From Ignavibacteriota bacterium (GTDB lineage Bacteria > Bacteroidota > Ignavibacteria > UBA10030 > UBA6906): 64,000 nucleotides of DNA. This document shows positions 54,624 to 63,076 of the stretch, one piece after another. The stretch is taken from contig JADJHP010000001.1 of assembly GCA_016707525.1 (NCBI GenBank), positions 620,001-684,000 of the forward strand. The letters are read 5' to 3'. Numbering within the stretch: position 1 is the stretch's first letter; each line of letters opens with the position of its first letter. The notes beneath the pieces were generated by a model that worked only from the letters and a program-made list of their open reading frames with translations, was not told the DNA's origin and ran no database searches. The position numbers and the translations under genes are program-made.

Positions 54624-54962
54624 CTACAGCGCGCTTTCTCCAACCTCTTCGGTGCGGACGCGGATCGCTTCATCGATGGTACTCACGAATACCTTCCCAT
54701 CCCCGATGTTCCCGGTCTTGGCCGATTTGAGGATCGCCGCGATCGCCCCATCCACGAGGCGGTCGGCAACGACCACCTCCAGCTTGATCTTTGGCAGGAA
54801 GTCGATCTGGTACTCCGATCCGCGGTACACTTCCGTATGGCCCTTTTGTCGTCCCATACCACGGACCTCTATGATGGTCATCCCCCGGACCCCGAGTTCG
54901 ACCAGCGCCTCACGGACATCTTCTACCTTGTGAGGACGGATAATTGCTTCGATCTTCTTCAT
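54624..54962 (-). CDS. glnK: Nitrogen regulatory protein PII
   Basis: PII senses ATP, ADP and 2-oxoglutarate and blocks or releases the ammonium channel. The 112 residues carry MKKIEAIIRPHKVEDVREAL, the T-loop GHTEVYRGSEYQIDFLPKIK with the uridylylatable tyrosine, and KTGNIGDGKVFVSTIDEAI with the C-terminal signature. ATG 54962 has GGAGG upstream. It heads the PII-porin-Amt gene set. In this position the amt-linked paralogue is usually called GlnK. Confidence 0.95.
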   Translation of the reverse strand: MKKIEAIIRPHKVEDVREALVELGVRGMTIIEVRGMGRQKGHTEVYRGSEYQIDFLPKIKLEVVVADRLVDGAIAAILKSAKTGNIGDGKVFVSTIDEAIRVRTEEVGESAL

Positions 54963-55446
54963 CGCACCTCCATGCATGAGTGATAGTGAATAGCAGCACC
55001 GCTTCTCTGCCGACGATCCGTGGCAGACCTTCCATCGGGAGATCCTCCGCGTCCAGGCTGATCAAGAACCGGGACCAGCCATTGCCGGACGCCTGCTGAT
55101 GGTCTTCATACCGAGCACCGTTGTTTCTAAGGTCTGGTATATCGTCGTACTTACTTTACGAGGTCACGCGACGTTTCGCTTTACGAATATAAGGCTGCAC
55201 CCGCGTCGTGTCAAGGCTTTTCTCGTGGCGGATCCCCGGTCCGTCACGAAGCAGCGATTCCGGTCGGAATACGCCACTTCTTTGTCCAAAATTTCTGCAT
55301 GAAGAGCGAGGGGGGGAAGAGTCTGACGGGAGGAAGTGGCAGGTCCCGACCAACAGCAGGCCGGGACCGCAGGAGGCACGAACTGTCAACGAATTCTGGA
55401 GATGCCCCTCATGCTCCGGGCGAGAGCCGGGAGGGCGATGGGACTT
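54963..55446. other. Intergenic region without a convincing gene
   Basis: Between the glnK start and the stop of the PLD protein (484 bases). ORFs of up to about 77 codons exist but have no ribosome-binding site and no protein-like sequence. A weak hairpin (55342-55348 with 55362-55368) is present. The glnK promoter should lie near its left end; I searched for a sigma-54 site but found none with correct spacing. Confidence 0.5.
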
Positions 55447-56664
55447 TCAGGGAGCCCGCTCGCCATGTACCCGGGGCGGATACACCGTGCCGTCAACGAC
55501 AGACTCTTTGTACGGGCTCTGCCAGCTCTTTTCGAATATCGCGGCGAGGCGCTGCGCAAGGGTCCGGTTGGCTCCAACGATGCCCAGGTTCCGGGAACCA
55601 TAGAAGTACCCCTTTTCACAATTGCTCGTGCCAAGCCAGAACCCGGTTGTATCCGCCACGATGAACTTGCAGTGTTCCACGCGGGCAAACGGAATGTAGC
55701 CGCCGGCCCATTCCGGGATACATGTGAACGCAACCTCGACATTCGGCTCTTTGCTGAGGCTCTTCACGTCTGCTTCCGAAGCACTGCCCTTCATCCAGTC
55801 GGACACGATCATCCGCACCTTCACTCCCCGCCGCGCCGCCCGCCGGATCGCATCATCGATCACGGTATACGGCCCTCCCTTCCTCTCATGCGTGCCATAG
55901 GCGAGGAACTGGAGCACCAAACCACTTCGGGCGCCGTCGATCACCCCGAGAATCGCACGTTCATCCCACAGCAGAGAGTCCGGGATCCACCCCCGCGGAC
56001 TGAACGTCGGACGGATCAATGCCGTATCGCCGGTATTCACTGCGCATGAGATGTGAGGGATCACCCGGGAACCGTCAAAGCGCGCATCCCCGCCCCCTGC
56101 CAGATCCCAGTCGAGCTCGAACACATCCTGGTACGCCCGTGCGAACGCACTGCTCTTCACTCGCAACCCCAGTTCGTGGATATGCTCGAGCGCGCGCCAA
56201 TCAAAGTTCTGACTTCCGACGAACACCTCGCTCCCGTCCACAATGAAGTACTTCGCATGCTGGATCCCTCCTCCCGCCGTGCTGAAATCAAGGCGACGTG
56301 TCTCGATGTTCGGTTTCCTTCCCAGCGAGTCTACGGTTTCCGGATAGGTCTTGTACATGCGCGCATCCACCAGGAGGCGGACGCGTACACCCCGCGTCGC
56401 AGCACGCTGGATCGCCAGAAGCACACGCTCCATGGCACTGCCAGGTGCATTCGACACATAGAACTGCTCGAGGTCCAGCGTCCGCTCCGCGCGGTCGATC
56501 ATGGCGACCCAGACATCCTTTGCATCACGGATATCGGGATTCTCCAGCGCAGTCCCCACAGGAATAGTCTCAACGATCTCAATATCCTGCCCCAACGCAA
56601 GGGTACTTGCAGCGAAAGAGGTCAGGAAGAACAGGATCGCTCGCCTGGATGGTGCCATACGCAT
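55447..56664 (-). CDS. Exported phospholipase D family protein
   Basis: A 405-residue protein with signal peptide (AILFFLTSFAASTLALGQ). Two HKD motifs, the pair required for phosphodiester cleavage, are present: IQHAKYFIVDGSEVFVGSQN (about residue 135) and VEHCKFIVADTTGFWLGTSN (about 345). The two halves are the duplicated PLD fold. This group contains phospholipases, nucleases and cardiolipin synthases; export favours a secreted phosphodiesterase. It is a stand-alone gene after the terminator of the peptidase gene. Confidence 0.88.
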   Translation of the reverse strand: MRMAPSRRAILFFLTSFAASTLALGQDIEIVETIPVGTALENPDIRDAKDVWVAMIDRAERTLDLEQFYVSNAPGSAMERVLLAIQRAATRGVRVRLLVDARMYKTYPETVDSLGRKPNIETRRLDFSTAGGGIQHAKYFIVDGSEVFVGSQNFDWRALEHIHELGLRVKSSAFARAYQDVFELDWDLAGGGDARFDGSRVIPHISCAVNTGDTALIRPTFSPRGWIPDSLLWDERAILGVIDGARSGLVLQFLAYGTHERKGGPYTVIDDAIRRAARRGVKVRMIVSDWMKGSASEADVKSLSKEPNVEVAFTCIPEWAGGYIPFARVEHCKFIVADTTGFWLGTSNCEKGYFYGSRNLGIVGANRTLAQRLAAIFEKSWQSPYKESVVDGTVYPPRVHGERAP

Positions 56665-56718
56665 GTTCCGAAGTTGTGCATGGAAAGATATGAGAAATAT
56701 CCCTTAGTTGGTACCAAT

Positions 56719-56748
56719 AAGAAAGGCCCCGGATCGATCCAGGGCCTT
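56719..56748 (-). terminator. Rho-independent terminator of the M6 peptidase gene
   Basis: Seven-pair stem (56723-56729 with 56742-56748) with a 12-base loop, followed on the minus strand by TCTTATTGG. Confidence 0.6.
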
Positions 56749-56815
56749 CGTCACGGCTATCATACCCCCCCGGTGCGGTGTTGAACCCGGAGGGTTGCAT
56801 CAACAGATCACACAC

Positions 56816-59224
56816 TCATCGCACCAGAAGCATCCTCTTCAACGACGTGAAGGTGCCGGCCTTCAGCGCATAGAAGTACGCCCCGCTGGACAGGTGCGAC
56901 GCTTGAAACGGCACAGCGTATGTGCCAGCGTTCATGGTGCCGGTAGCAAGCACCGCAACCTCACGCCCGAGCACATCATACACCGCCAACCGCACCTCAG
57001 CGTTCACAGGCAAGGAGAACGTGATCTGCGTCGTGGGGTTAAAGGGGTTCGGGAAATTCTGCTCCAGGGAGAACGCCATCGGGAGGGATGCCTCCCCCTG
57101 CAGATCCGTCGTCGTGATGTCGACTTCGACGTGTTCAGACAGGTGAACCGTGCCATCCAGGTCGATCTGCTTCAGCCGGTACACCCATCGACCCGCCCGT
57201 GCCGTACCATCCACCACGCTGTACGTGTGGGGCTGCAACGTCGTTCCGTGGCCAGGAACGAACGCCCCCGCTACCGCCGTGAATACGTGTGCCACACGGA
57301 CGGTATCACGCTCAAGTTGGAACCCGAAGTTGCCGATCTCCGATGCCGTTTCCCAACGGAGGGTCACGCCATCGATCCCGGGCGAGGCATGGAAGGAGGC
57401 AAGCTGCACGGGGAGTGGATTGTTGTTCTTCAACACCACGCGGGCGAGCACATCGTAGGCCGTCAGATTTGTGAAGGATGTGCCATTCGAAGAGTAATAG
57501 CTCAGGCCTGTGATCGGCCCATTGAGATCGATCGGCACAACATACCCGCCGGACGTGCGGTCGTATCGAATGCGGACATACACTGGCACGCCGGCCGTTA
57601 CATCAACACCGGGGGAAAAATCGAGCGCAATGAACTTGTCAACCACATCTGAGGCCCCCGATACGGCCGCGCTGATCGCGCCTGAGAGTGTGGATCCCGA
57701 CAGGGTTGAAAAGACCTGCGCGGTGATGTTGCTGTGACGGTTACGAAAACTGAACACGCGGACACCGAGGATCTTGCCCGATTCCGTGGGCACGACCTTG
57801 ACCATCCCGTAGGCCGTGTTCGTCGATGCATTGCCGTACTCGCTTCCGGTGGTCTGGCGGAAGAACTGCTGCGAACTTCCATAGTATGTCGGGACGACAA
57901 CGTCTGCCGTCATGGTGGCAGCCGACGCAGAGATCCCGGTGATCTCAACGCCACTCGGGGTCCCGCTCCAGAGGTCCGAGTTCGGCGTGGAGCTTCCGGC
58001 CAACGCAGTGTTCGATGATGCCCCCGGATATGGATCGCCGCTGTCGCCGTTGTTCGTGCCATTCGCCAGGTCCTCGTCACCATCTGCTTCGTAGAGCTTG
58101 ATGCCGAGGTGCGTATTGGTCACGTTGATGCTATTGGACGCAGGCCAGATATCCGCAAGATTCCGGTCAATATGATACATGAGCAACCCCGAGCCGCGGA
58201 GATTCAGGTCAAAGCCTGTCTTCTGCCGATTCTCAATCAACACGTACTCGTCGGACCTGTTTTCATCCAGCCAGATCTTGTACACCACGGGATTCGTTTC
58301 CACCTGTGGAACGCTGATCGTTCCGTTCGCCGCCACTTCCGTCGGGGTCACGAATCCGAGCAGTGCTTTGCAGTATGCCGACATCTGCACGGGACGTTCC
58401 GGGTCTCCGTTCCCACCCCAGCTGCCACCCGCCATGAGGCAGTAAGCGCCGAGGCCCGAAGATTCGCCATTCGTCGCGTAGTCAACATCGTACGTATCAG
58501 GCAGTCCGAGCATATGACCGTACTCATGGCTGAAAACGCCGATGTCCACATGCCCACCGTCATAGAGTTCCGGCATCGTGATGAAGCTTGCGATGCTCAC
58601 GCCGTCGTATGTGCGTGCAGAGGATGCACCAAGACCGCCGGCATGCGACCAGATGTAGTCGGTATTCCCCTCTTCTGCTCCGGGTCCCGCATGGATCATG
58701 AACACCCCATCGACCTCACCATCGCCGTCGTTGTCATAGGTCGAAAAATCGACGCCCCGCGCCTCTGCGGAATCGAGGCACTGGGCAACGAGTTCCTGCG
58801 TGTGAGCGGAGCCATTCGGATCGCTGTCAGCGTAATACAGAAAATTGTGGGCGGCAGTGATCCACTCCTGATAATCCGCCTCAATAGAGAGCGCGTTGTA
58901 CGACACCTCTTCATAGTACTTGCTCATGCCGCCAACACCACTGTGCCAGTTGTCGTCATTGATCATCGACTGGTAGCTCACGGCCGTTTCGGTCGAGGGC
59001 ATATCGGGATATTTCACGCAGAGAACCAGCACATGCTTCACCGTGGCGTTGGTCGAGGACGCTTTCGGCATGCCGCTCAGCTGCCGGTGTTCCACGTTTC
59101 CGCGGACGATCATGGGCCGCGCAAGGAGCTGTTCATGGACGACCGACCGGGCTTCCCGGAGATGTTTCGCAATGCCCGGCACCGCCGCGTCCGATGCGGA
59201 CGGGCTCCCCCCACGGACACGCAC
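56816..59224 (-). CDS. M6-family metallopeptidase with type IX sorting domain (C-terminal part of split gene)
   Basis: This frame (802 residues) has KHVLVLCVKYPDMPSTETAV, then the immune-inhibitor-A-like region STYDNDGDGEVDGVFMIHAG, GNTDYIWSHAGG and the zinc motif VFSHEYGHMLGLPDTYDVDY (HExxH). A fibronectin- or fucose-binding-like beta region follows, then the type IX sorting domain QNFPNPFNPTTQITFSLP with the end KRMLLVR. The peptidase should be exported and surface-bound or released. The signal peptide lies in another frame (59225-59457); the frame shift between 59216 and 59280 is one base. Confidence 0.88.
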   Translation of the reverse strand: MRVRGGSPSASDAAVPGIAKHLREARSVVHEQLLARPMIVRGNVEHRQLSGMPKASSTNATVKHVLVLCVKYPDMPSTETAVSYQSMINDDNWHSGVGGMSKYYEEVSYNALSIEADYQEWITAAHNFLYYADSDPNGSAHTQELVAQCLDSAEARGVDFSTYDNDGDGEVDGVFMIHAGPGAEEGNTDYIWSHAGGLGASSARTYDGVSIASFITMPELYDGGHVDIGVFSHEYGHMLGLPDTYDVDYATNGESSGLGAYCLMAGGSWGGNGDPERPVQMSAYCKALLGFVTPTEVAANGTISVPQVETNPVVYKIWLDENRSDEYVLIENRQKTGFDLNLRGSGLLMYHIDRNLADIWPASNSINVTNTHLGIKLYEADGDEDLANGTNNGDSGDPYPGASSNTALAGSSTPNSDLWSGTPSGVEITGISASAATMTADVVVPTYYGSSQQFFRQTTGSEYGNASTNTAYGMVKVVPTESGKILGVRVFSFRNRHSNITAQVFSTLSGSTLSGAISAAVSGASDVVDKFIALDFSPGVDVTAGVPVYVRIRYDRTSGGYVVPIDLNGPITGLSYYSSNGTSFTNLTAYDVLARVVLKNNNPLPVQLASFHASPGIDGVTLRWETASEIGNFGFQLERDTVRVAHVFTAVAGAFVPGHGTTLQPHTYSVVDGTARAGRWVYRLKQIDLDGTVHLSEHVEVDITTTDLQGEASLPMAFSLEQNFPNPFNPTTQITFSLPVNAEVRLAVYDVLGREVAVLATGTMNAGTYAVPFQASHLSSGAYFYALKAGTFTSLKRMLLVR

Positions 59225-59457
59225 GGATGTCGGTTCGAATCTCCTTCAGCATTCAGTGCCGCAAAATACCAGAACCGATCCGCACCTTTTACCACCACGT
59301 AGCCGTCAAGAGTCTCGTTGAAGTGGTAGCGCTCATCTCCAAAAGCCACGACCGAAAGCGTCGAGCCGTCGGGTTGCGATACAACGGTGGGTGTCCGCTT
59401 GGCCGGCATGGCCAACAGCGTGGTGGCGCTCAACATGAGGAATAACAACCGCTTCAT
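59225..59457 (-). CDS. N-terminal part of the M6 peptidase (signal peptide)
   Basis: ATG 59457 has AGGAG eight bases upstream. The signal peptide MKRLLFLMLSATTLLAM is followed by TVVSQPDGSTLSVVAFGDER and GYVVVKGADRFWYFAALNAE, the usual pro-region start of exported M6 peptidases. The frame then runs off into HPCVSVGGARPHRT. Adding one base between about 59216 and 59280 yields a 880-residue protein with both parts. Confidence 0.78.
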
Positions 59458-59779
59458 ATGAAACTCCTGAAAATGGATGAAATGGATCGGCCCCGAACGC
59501 GCGGAATGCCCTCGATGGTTCACGCCTGGCGGATCGTTGGACGTACGGATGAGTCTTCGCAGGTGGAGACCCACGAGGAACGCCCTCCGGAAGCAGGCAT
59601 GCTACCGCAGGTGATGGGATAGGAATGGTGCCGACAAAGAACAGTGGATGCACACGACCCGGGACGATCCCGGCCGCCTGATCATCAGCACATGACAACT
59701 TTTTTGGGGGAAGGACTCGAACTGTATGCGAGGAAGTGGGTAAGCATGCCTCCGGACTGCACGTCAGAAGGCACGACAA
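59458..59779 (-). promoter_or_regulatory. Long 5' leader of the M6 peptidase gene
   Basis: With the promoter at 59786-59814, transcription would begin near 59779, giving an untranslated leader of about 320 bases. It contains no ORF with a ribosome-binding site, but includes a TTTTTT stretch (59700-59705) and several short complementary runs. No known riboswitch was recognised. Confidence 0.4.
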
Positions 59780-59785
59780 TCTTTT

Positions 59786-59814
59786 AGTATACAAATCTGC
59801 TGGTCAAGATTCAA
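59786..59814 (-). promoter_or_regulatory. Sigma-70 promoter upstream of the M6 peptidase gene
   Basis: -35 TTGAAT (59809-59814), 17-base spacer, -10 TATACT (59786-59791). It is on the same strand as the peptidase gene, and no other gene lies between. Confidence 0.6.
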
Positions 59815-59893
59815 GGGGCGGCCAATATTGGAAAATTGGGTGGGTGGTGGCCCGGGATCGGGTCCCGCTGTGACGCTCCAGAGCACCGTCAAG

Positions 59894-60628
59894 TCAATGA
59901 AGCAGGGATGCAGCGTCACTGTCCAGCAGCCACTCTACCCTCCCCTGTGTGGGCCGGATCAGTGAGGCAGGAAGATCCCGGTGCGGCCCACCGGTCGCCA
60001 TGATCTTCGCGATCACGGAGGACTTCGCCTCACCCGCAGCCAGGAATACGATGTCACGCGCGTTGTCGAAGACGGGAATTGTCAGCGTCACGCGCCAGCT
60101 CCTGAGCTGTGGCACGAAGCAGCTCACCGCCAGTGCCGTTACCTCCGCGAGTGCGCTCGTCCCAGGGAACAGCGATGCCGTATGACCGTCTTGACCCACG
60201 CCAAGCAGAACGATGTCAAAACGTGGCGGCCGCCCTTCGAAATGCGCGTTCAGATCCACCCCATACTCCCGGGCGGCATCTGCCGGCGCCGCCTCCCCGC
60301 GGATACGATGGACGTTCCCGGGAAGGATCGGGATCCTGCTCACGAGTTCGCGGTGGACCATCCCGTAGTTGCTGTCGGGGTCATCGGGTGGAACCATCCG
60401 CTCATCGCCAAAGAAAAGGTGCACGTGATCCCACGGGATCGCACACCGCTGCTCCTCACCGGCCAGGATCTGATACACACGGCGTGGGGTCTCACCGCCG
60501 GCGAGTGCAACGGTGCATATCCCCCGCACGGCGATCGCCAGGGCGATCCGTTCACGGATCTTCCCTGCAGCGCAGCGCGCAAGCTGCTCACGATCTTGGG
60601 CTATTGTCACAACGGAACGATCCCTCAT
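59894..60628 (-). CDS. pgl: 6-phosphogluconolactonase
   Basis: Pgl hydrolyses 6-phosphogluconolactone, the second step of the oxidative pentose phosphate pathway. The 244 residues have the NagB-like fold: CTVALAGGETPRRVYQIL, HLFFGDERMVPPDDPDSNYG, VLLGVGQDGHTASLFPG and ARDIVFLAAGEAKSSVI. The length is normal. Its ATG overlaps the zwf stop by four bases (ATGA), so the two enzymes are co-translated. Confidence 0.95.
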   Translation of the reverse strand: MRDRSVVTIAQDREQLARCAAGKIRERIALAIAVRGICTVALAGGETPRRVYQILAGEEQRCAIPWDHVHLFFGDERMVPPDDPDSNYGMVHRELVSRIPILPGNVHRIRGEAAPADAAREYGVDLNAHFEGRPPRFDIVLLGVGQDGHTASLFPGTSALAEVTALAVSCFVPQLRSWRVTLTIPVFDNARDIVFLAAGEAKSSVIAKIMATGGPHRDLPASLIRPTQGRVEWLLDSDAASLLH

Positions 60629-62115
60629 GAGGCGCGTCCACCGTGTCCTTCACTCTGCGGCGATCCGTTATCGTGCACCCACCACCGACCGTCCCTTCCA
60701 AGTAAATGCTCCGCGGAAGCCGGACCCCAGGACCCCTGCTCATACGATTGCAGCACGGGAGCGGCATCGCCCTCCCATCCGCGCCGGATCGTATCGACAA
60801 GCTTCCATGCGAGAACGATCTCATCACTCCGCGCGAACAGAGACGCATCTCCATTCAAGGCATCCAGCAACAGACGCTCGTACGCCTCCGGCATGGGGGT
60901 GTTCTGAAATGTCTCACGGAAATCGAAATCCATCTCCGCCGCCCTCATCGCCATACCGCCGTCAGGCACTTTCGTCATGAACCGCAGCCGTATCCCCTCA
61001 TTCGGCTGGATCGCCATGCTCAAATGGTTCGTGATGAGTTCGGTTGACCCGGAGAGGACATCGAACATCTGCATGGGTGGCCGCCGGAATGCGATCACGA
61101 TCCCGGAGGATTTCTCAGCCAGCATCTTCCCGGATCGGAGATAGAACGGAACCCCGTGCCATCGCCAATTGTCCAGGGAGAGCTGAACCGCAGCGAAGGT
61201 TTCGGTGGACGATTGCGGGTCGACCCCCTGTTCGGCACGGTAGCCGGTGTATTGTCCCCTGACCGTCATACGTGCCGACAGTTCTTCAGGGATCTCTCGT
61301 ACACACCCGAGTACCTTCACCTTTTCGTCGCGCAGTGCATTTGCTTCGACCGCGGCCGGCGGCTCCATGGCCACCAGTGCGAGAAGCTGCATCAGGTGAT
61401 TCTGGAACATGTCGCGGAAATGTCCGGTCTGATCGTAGTAGCCCCCTCGATGTCCGACACCGACGGTTTCGGCGACGGTGATCTGGACATGATCGATGTA
61501 ATTCCGATTCCAGAGCGGCTCAAATATGGCGTTGCCGAAACGGAACACCAGGAGATTCTGGACGGTTTCCTTGCCGAGATAGTGATCGATGCGATAGATC
61601 TGGTCCTCGCTCGCGACCTTCCCCAGCTCCCGATTGAGGTCTTGTGCCGATGCCAGGTCACTGCCGAACGGTTTTTCCACGACGATCCGCCTGTATGCCT
61701 TGTCGCCCATCGCCCGAAGCAGACGCGCCTCATCCAGCTTGCGCACGATGACTGGATACAGCTGCGGAGCGACGGCCAGGTAAAACAATACATTCGCCGG
61801 TTCACCGTCGGCATCGTTCACCTTTCCGGCCAGACTCAGGTAGTCGTTGAGCCTTTCCACATCACCCTGATGGTAGAACAGCGATCCGGCGAATGCGTGC
61901 CACACATCCTCCGAAAAGGCCCCTGGTTCAAAGGCGCGCAGCCCCTCTTTCATCTTCTCGCGGAACGACCCATCCGAGAACGGATGACGGGAGAATCCGA
62001 TGATCCGGGTGTTCTCCGGAAGACGTCTCTTGCGGAAATTCATATACAGCGCGGGGATGAGTTTCCGTGACGCGAGATCCCCGGATGCTCCAAAGATGAC
62101 GATCGAAGTTTTCAT
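60625..62115 (-). CDS. zwf: Glucose-6-phosphate 1-dehydrogenase
   Basis: Zwf oxidises glucose 6-phosphate to the lactone with NADP. The 496-residue protein has the nucleotide-binding IVIFGASGDLASRKLIPALY, the VEKPFGSDLASAQDLNR segment and the active site RIDHYLGKETVQNLLVFRFG with the conserved lysine. The frame opens earlier (62136), but ATG 62115 gives the canonical start MKTSIVIFGASG. It is the first gene of the zwf-pgl operon, divergent from the trehalose module. Confidence 0.95.
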   Translation of the reverse strand: MKTSIVIFGASGDLASRKLIPALYMNFRKRRLPENTRIIGFSRHPFSDGSFREKMKEGLRAFEPGAFSEDVWHAFAGSLFYHQGDVERLNDYLSLAGKVNDADGEPANVLFYLAVAPQLYPVIVRKLDEARLLRAMGDKAYRRIVVEKPFGSDLASAQDLNRELGKVASEDQIYRIDHYLGKETVQNLLVFRFGNAIFEPLWNRNYIDHVQITVAETVGVGHRGGYYDQTGHFRDMFQNHLMQLLALVAMEPPAAVEANALRDEKVKVLGCVREIPEELSARMTVRGQYTGYRAEQGVDPQSSTETFAAVQLSLDNWRWHGVPFYLRSGKMLAEKSSGIVIAFRRPPMQMFDVLSGSTELITNHLSMAIQPNEGIRLRFMTKVPDGGMAMRAAEMDFDFRETFQNTPMPEAYERLLLDALNGDASLFARSDEIVLAWKLVDTIRRGWEGDAAPVLQSYEQGSWGPASAEHLLGRDGRWWVHDNGSPQSEGHGGRAS

Positions 62116-62428
62116 GATCCCCCATGGCCAGCGCACCCAAGGAGCGCCCGTGGTCGTGAATGGTCACCGTAACCCGGATCGAGCCGGGAGCAATTACCAT
62201 GCATGCTACGGACTTCGCTTGAGAGGCGCAACTCCATCGATTGTTCGGTCGCACCCTGAACCCGTGGCCGGAACGGCAGAAACGCGGAGCGGTACGACCG
62301 CACCTCAACGGGAACCGACACGGACGGGATCCTGTTGTGAGATACGGAGACGATGCTGGACGGAGACCGGGGCGGAGAAACGGGAAGTGCGATGGCAGTC
62401 GCGCACTTTCCTGCAAAGGAGGTGGAGA
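62116..62428. other. Divergent regulatory region between zwf and the DUF5752 gene
   Basis: 313 bases without a supported gene. Both flanking starts face away from it. No clear consensus promoter was found on either strand; the only strong element is the AAGGAGG ribosome-binding site near 62416-62422. Confidence 0.5.
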
Positions 62429-63076
62429 ATGTCCATGGACGATTTCCGGTTTTGCACGAAATTGGACCAAACCCTCCTTCTCGGCATGAAGGCACGGTCG
62501 GTCCATGAGTTGCTCCAGTGCATGCGCCTTGCTCCGCGCTCCTCGATCTACTTTCACACCCACCGTTTCCTTCTGACCCACAACTACCTCACGCCGGAAC
62601 CATCCAACGACTTCGCGTATTGGGTAACGGAGGTCCTGAATGACCACACGTTGGGGGAGCAATTGTCCAACATTGATATCATCGGGTTCCCCACCGTCAC
62701 GGACTTGCAGAGGCATCTTGTCTCTCTGATCGAAAGACACCTTGACGACGATCCACGGCCGAGGCAGTGCGTTCAGGGGGAGGAGTTCCATTTCATGGCA
62801 TCCCGATTATTCGTACTGCAAACTCCTCTCTTCGCGCACACTCTCAGTGAGTTCGCCGAACATCTCGCGCACGTGAGCGTTGCCTCGCTCTACTACCATG
62901 TCTTCGACGCGCGTCTGCGACTGGACAATGGCGAGAACGACTTCTCGCAGTGGTTCCGGTCTCAGTCACTCTCCACCCTTGCCGACGCGGTGCTCCGGCT
63001 GGACCCCTATACCTGCACCCTCGAAGGACTACGCAAACGGCTCCTCGTCCTCATAGGAGGTTATGACAAGCATTGA
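62429..63076 (+). CDS. DUF5752 family protein
   Basis: A 215-residue cytoplasmic protein matching DUF5752: KARSVHELLQCMRLAPRSSI, YFHTHRFLLTHNYLTPEPSN and DFAYWVTEVLNDHTLGEQL. The function of this family is unknown, though it is often found beside trehalose synthase-type glycosyltransferases. ATG 62429 has AAGGAGG six bases upstream. The following gene starts 14 bases before this stop, so the two are translationally coupled. Confidence 0.85.
   Translation: MSMDDFRFCTKLDQTLLLGMKARSVHELLQCMRLAPRSSIYFHTHRFLLTHNYLTPEPSNDFAYWVTEVLNDHTLGEQLSNIDIIGFPTVTDLQRHLVSLIERHLDDDPRPRQCVQGEEFHFMASRLFVLQTPLFAHTLSEFAEHLAHVSVASLYYHVFDARLRLDNGENDFSQWFRSQSLSTLADAVLRLDPYTCTLEGLRKRLLVLIGGYDKH

Noticed and set aside
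54963..55100. Possible sigma-54 site for glnK
   Set aside because: Some GG and GC pairs exist but none with the required 10-base spacing.
55099..55302. 67-codon ORF upstream of glnK on the plus strand
   Set aside because: No ribosome-binding site, no recognisable domain, and composition of non-coding sequence.
59700..59760. A TTCGA-type T-loop-like sequence on the minus strand that recalls a tRNA
   Set aside because: No complementary T stem, no anticodon arm and no acceptor pairing could be formed.
59333..59794. 153-codon minus-strand ORF in the leader of the M6 gene
   Set aside because: No ribosome-binding site, out of frame with the signal peptide, proline- and arginine-rich like shadow ORFs.
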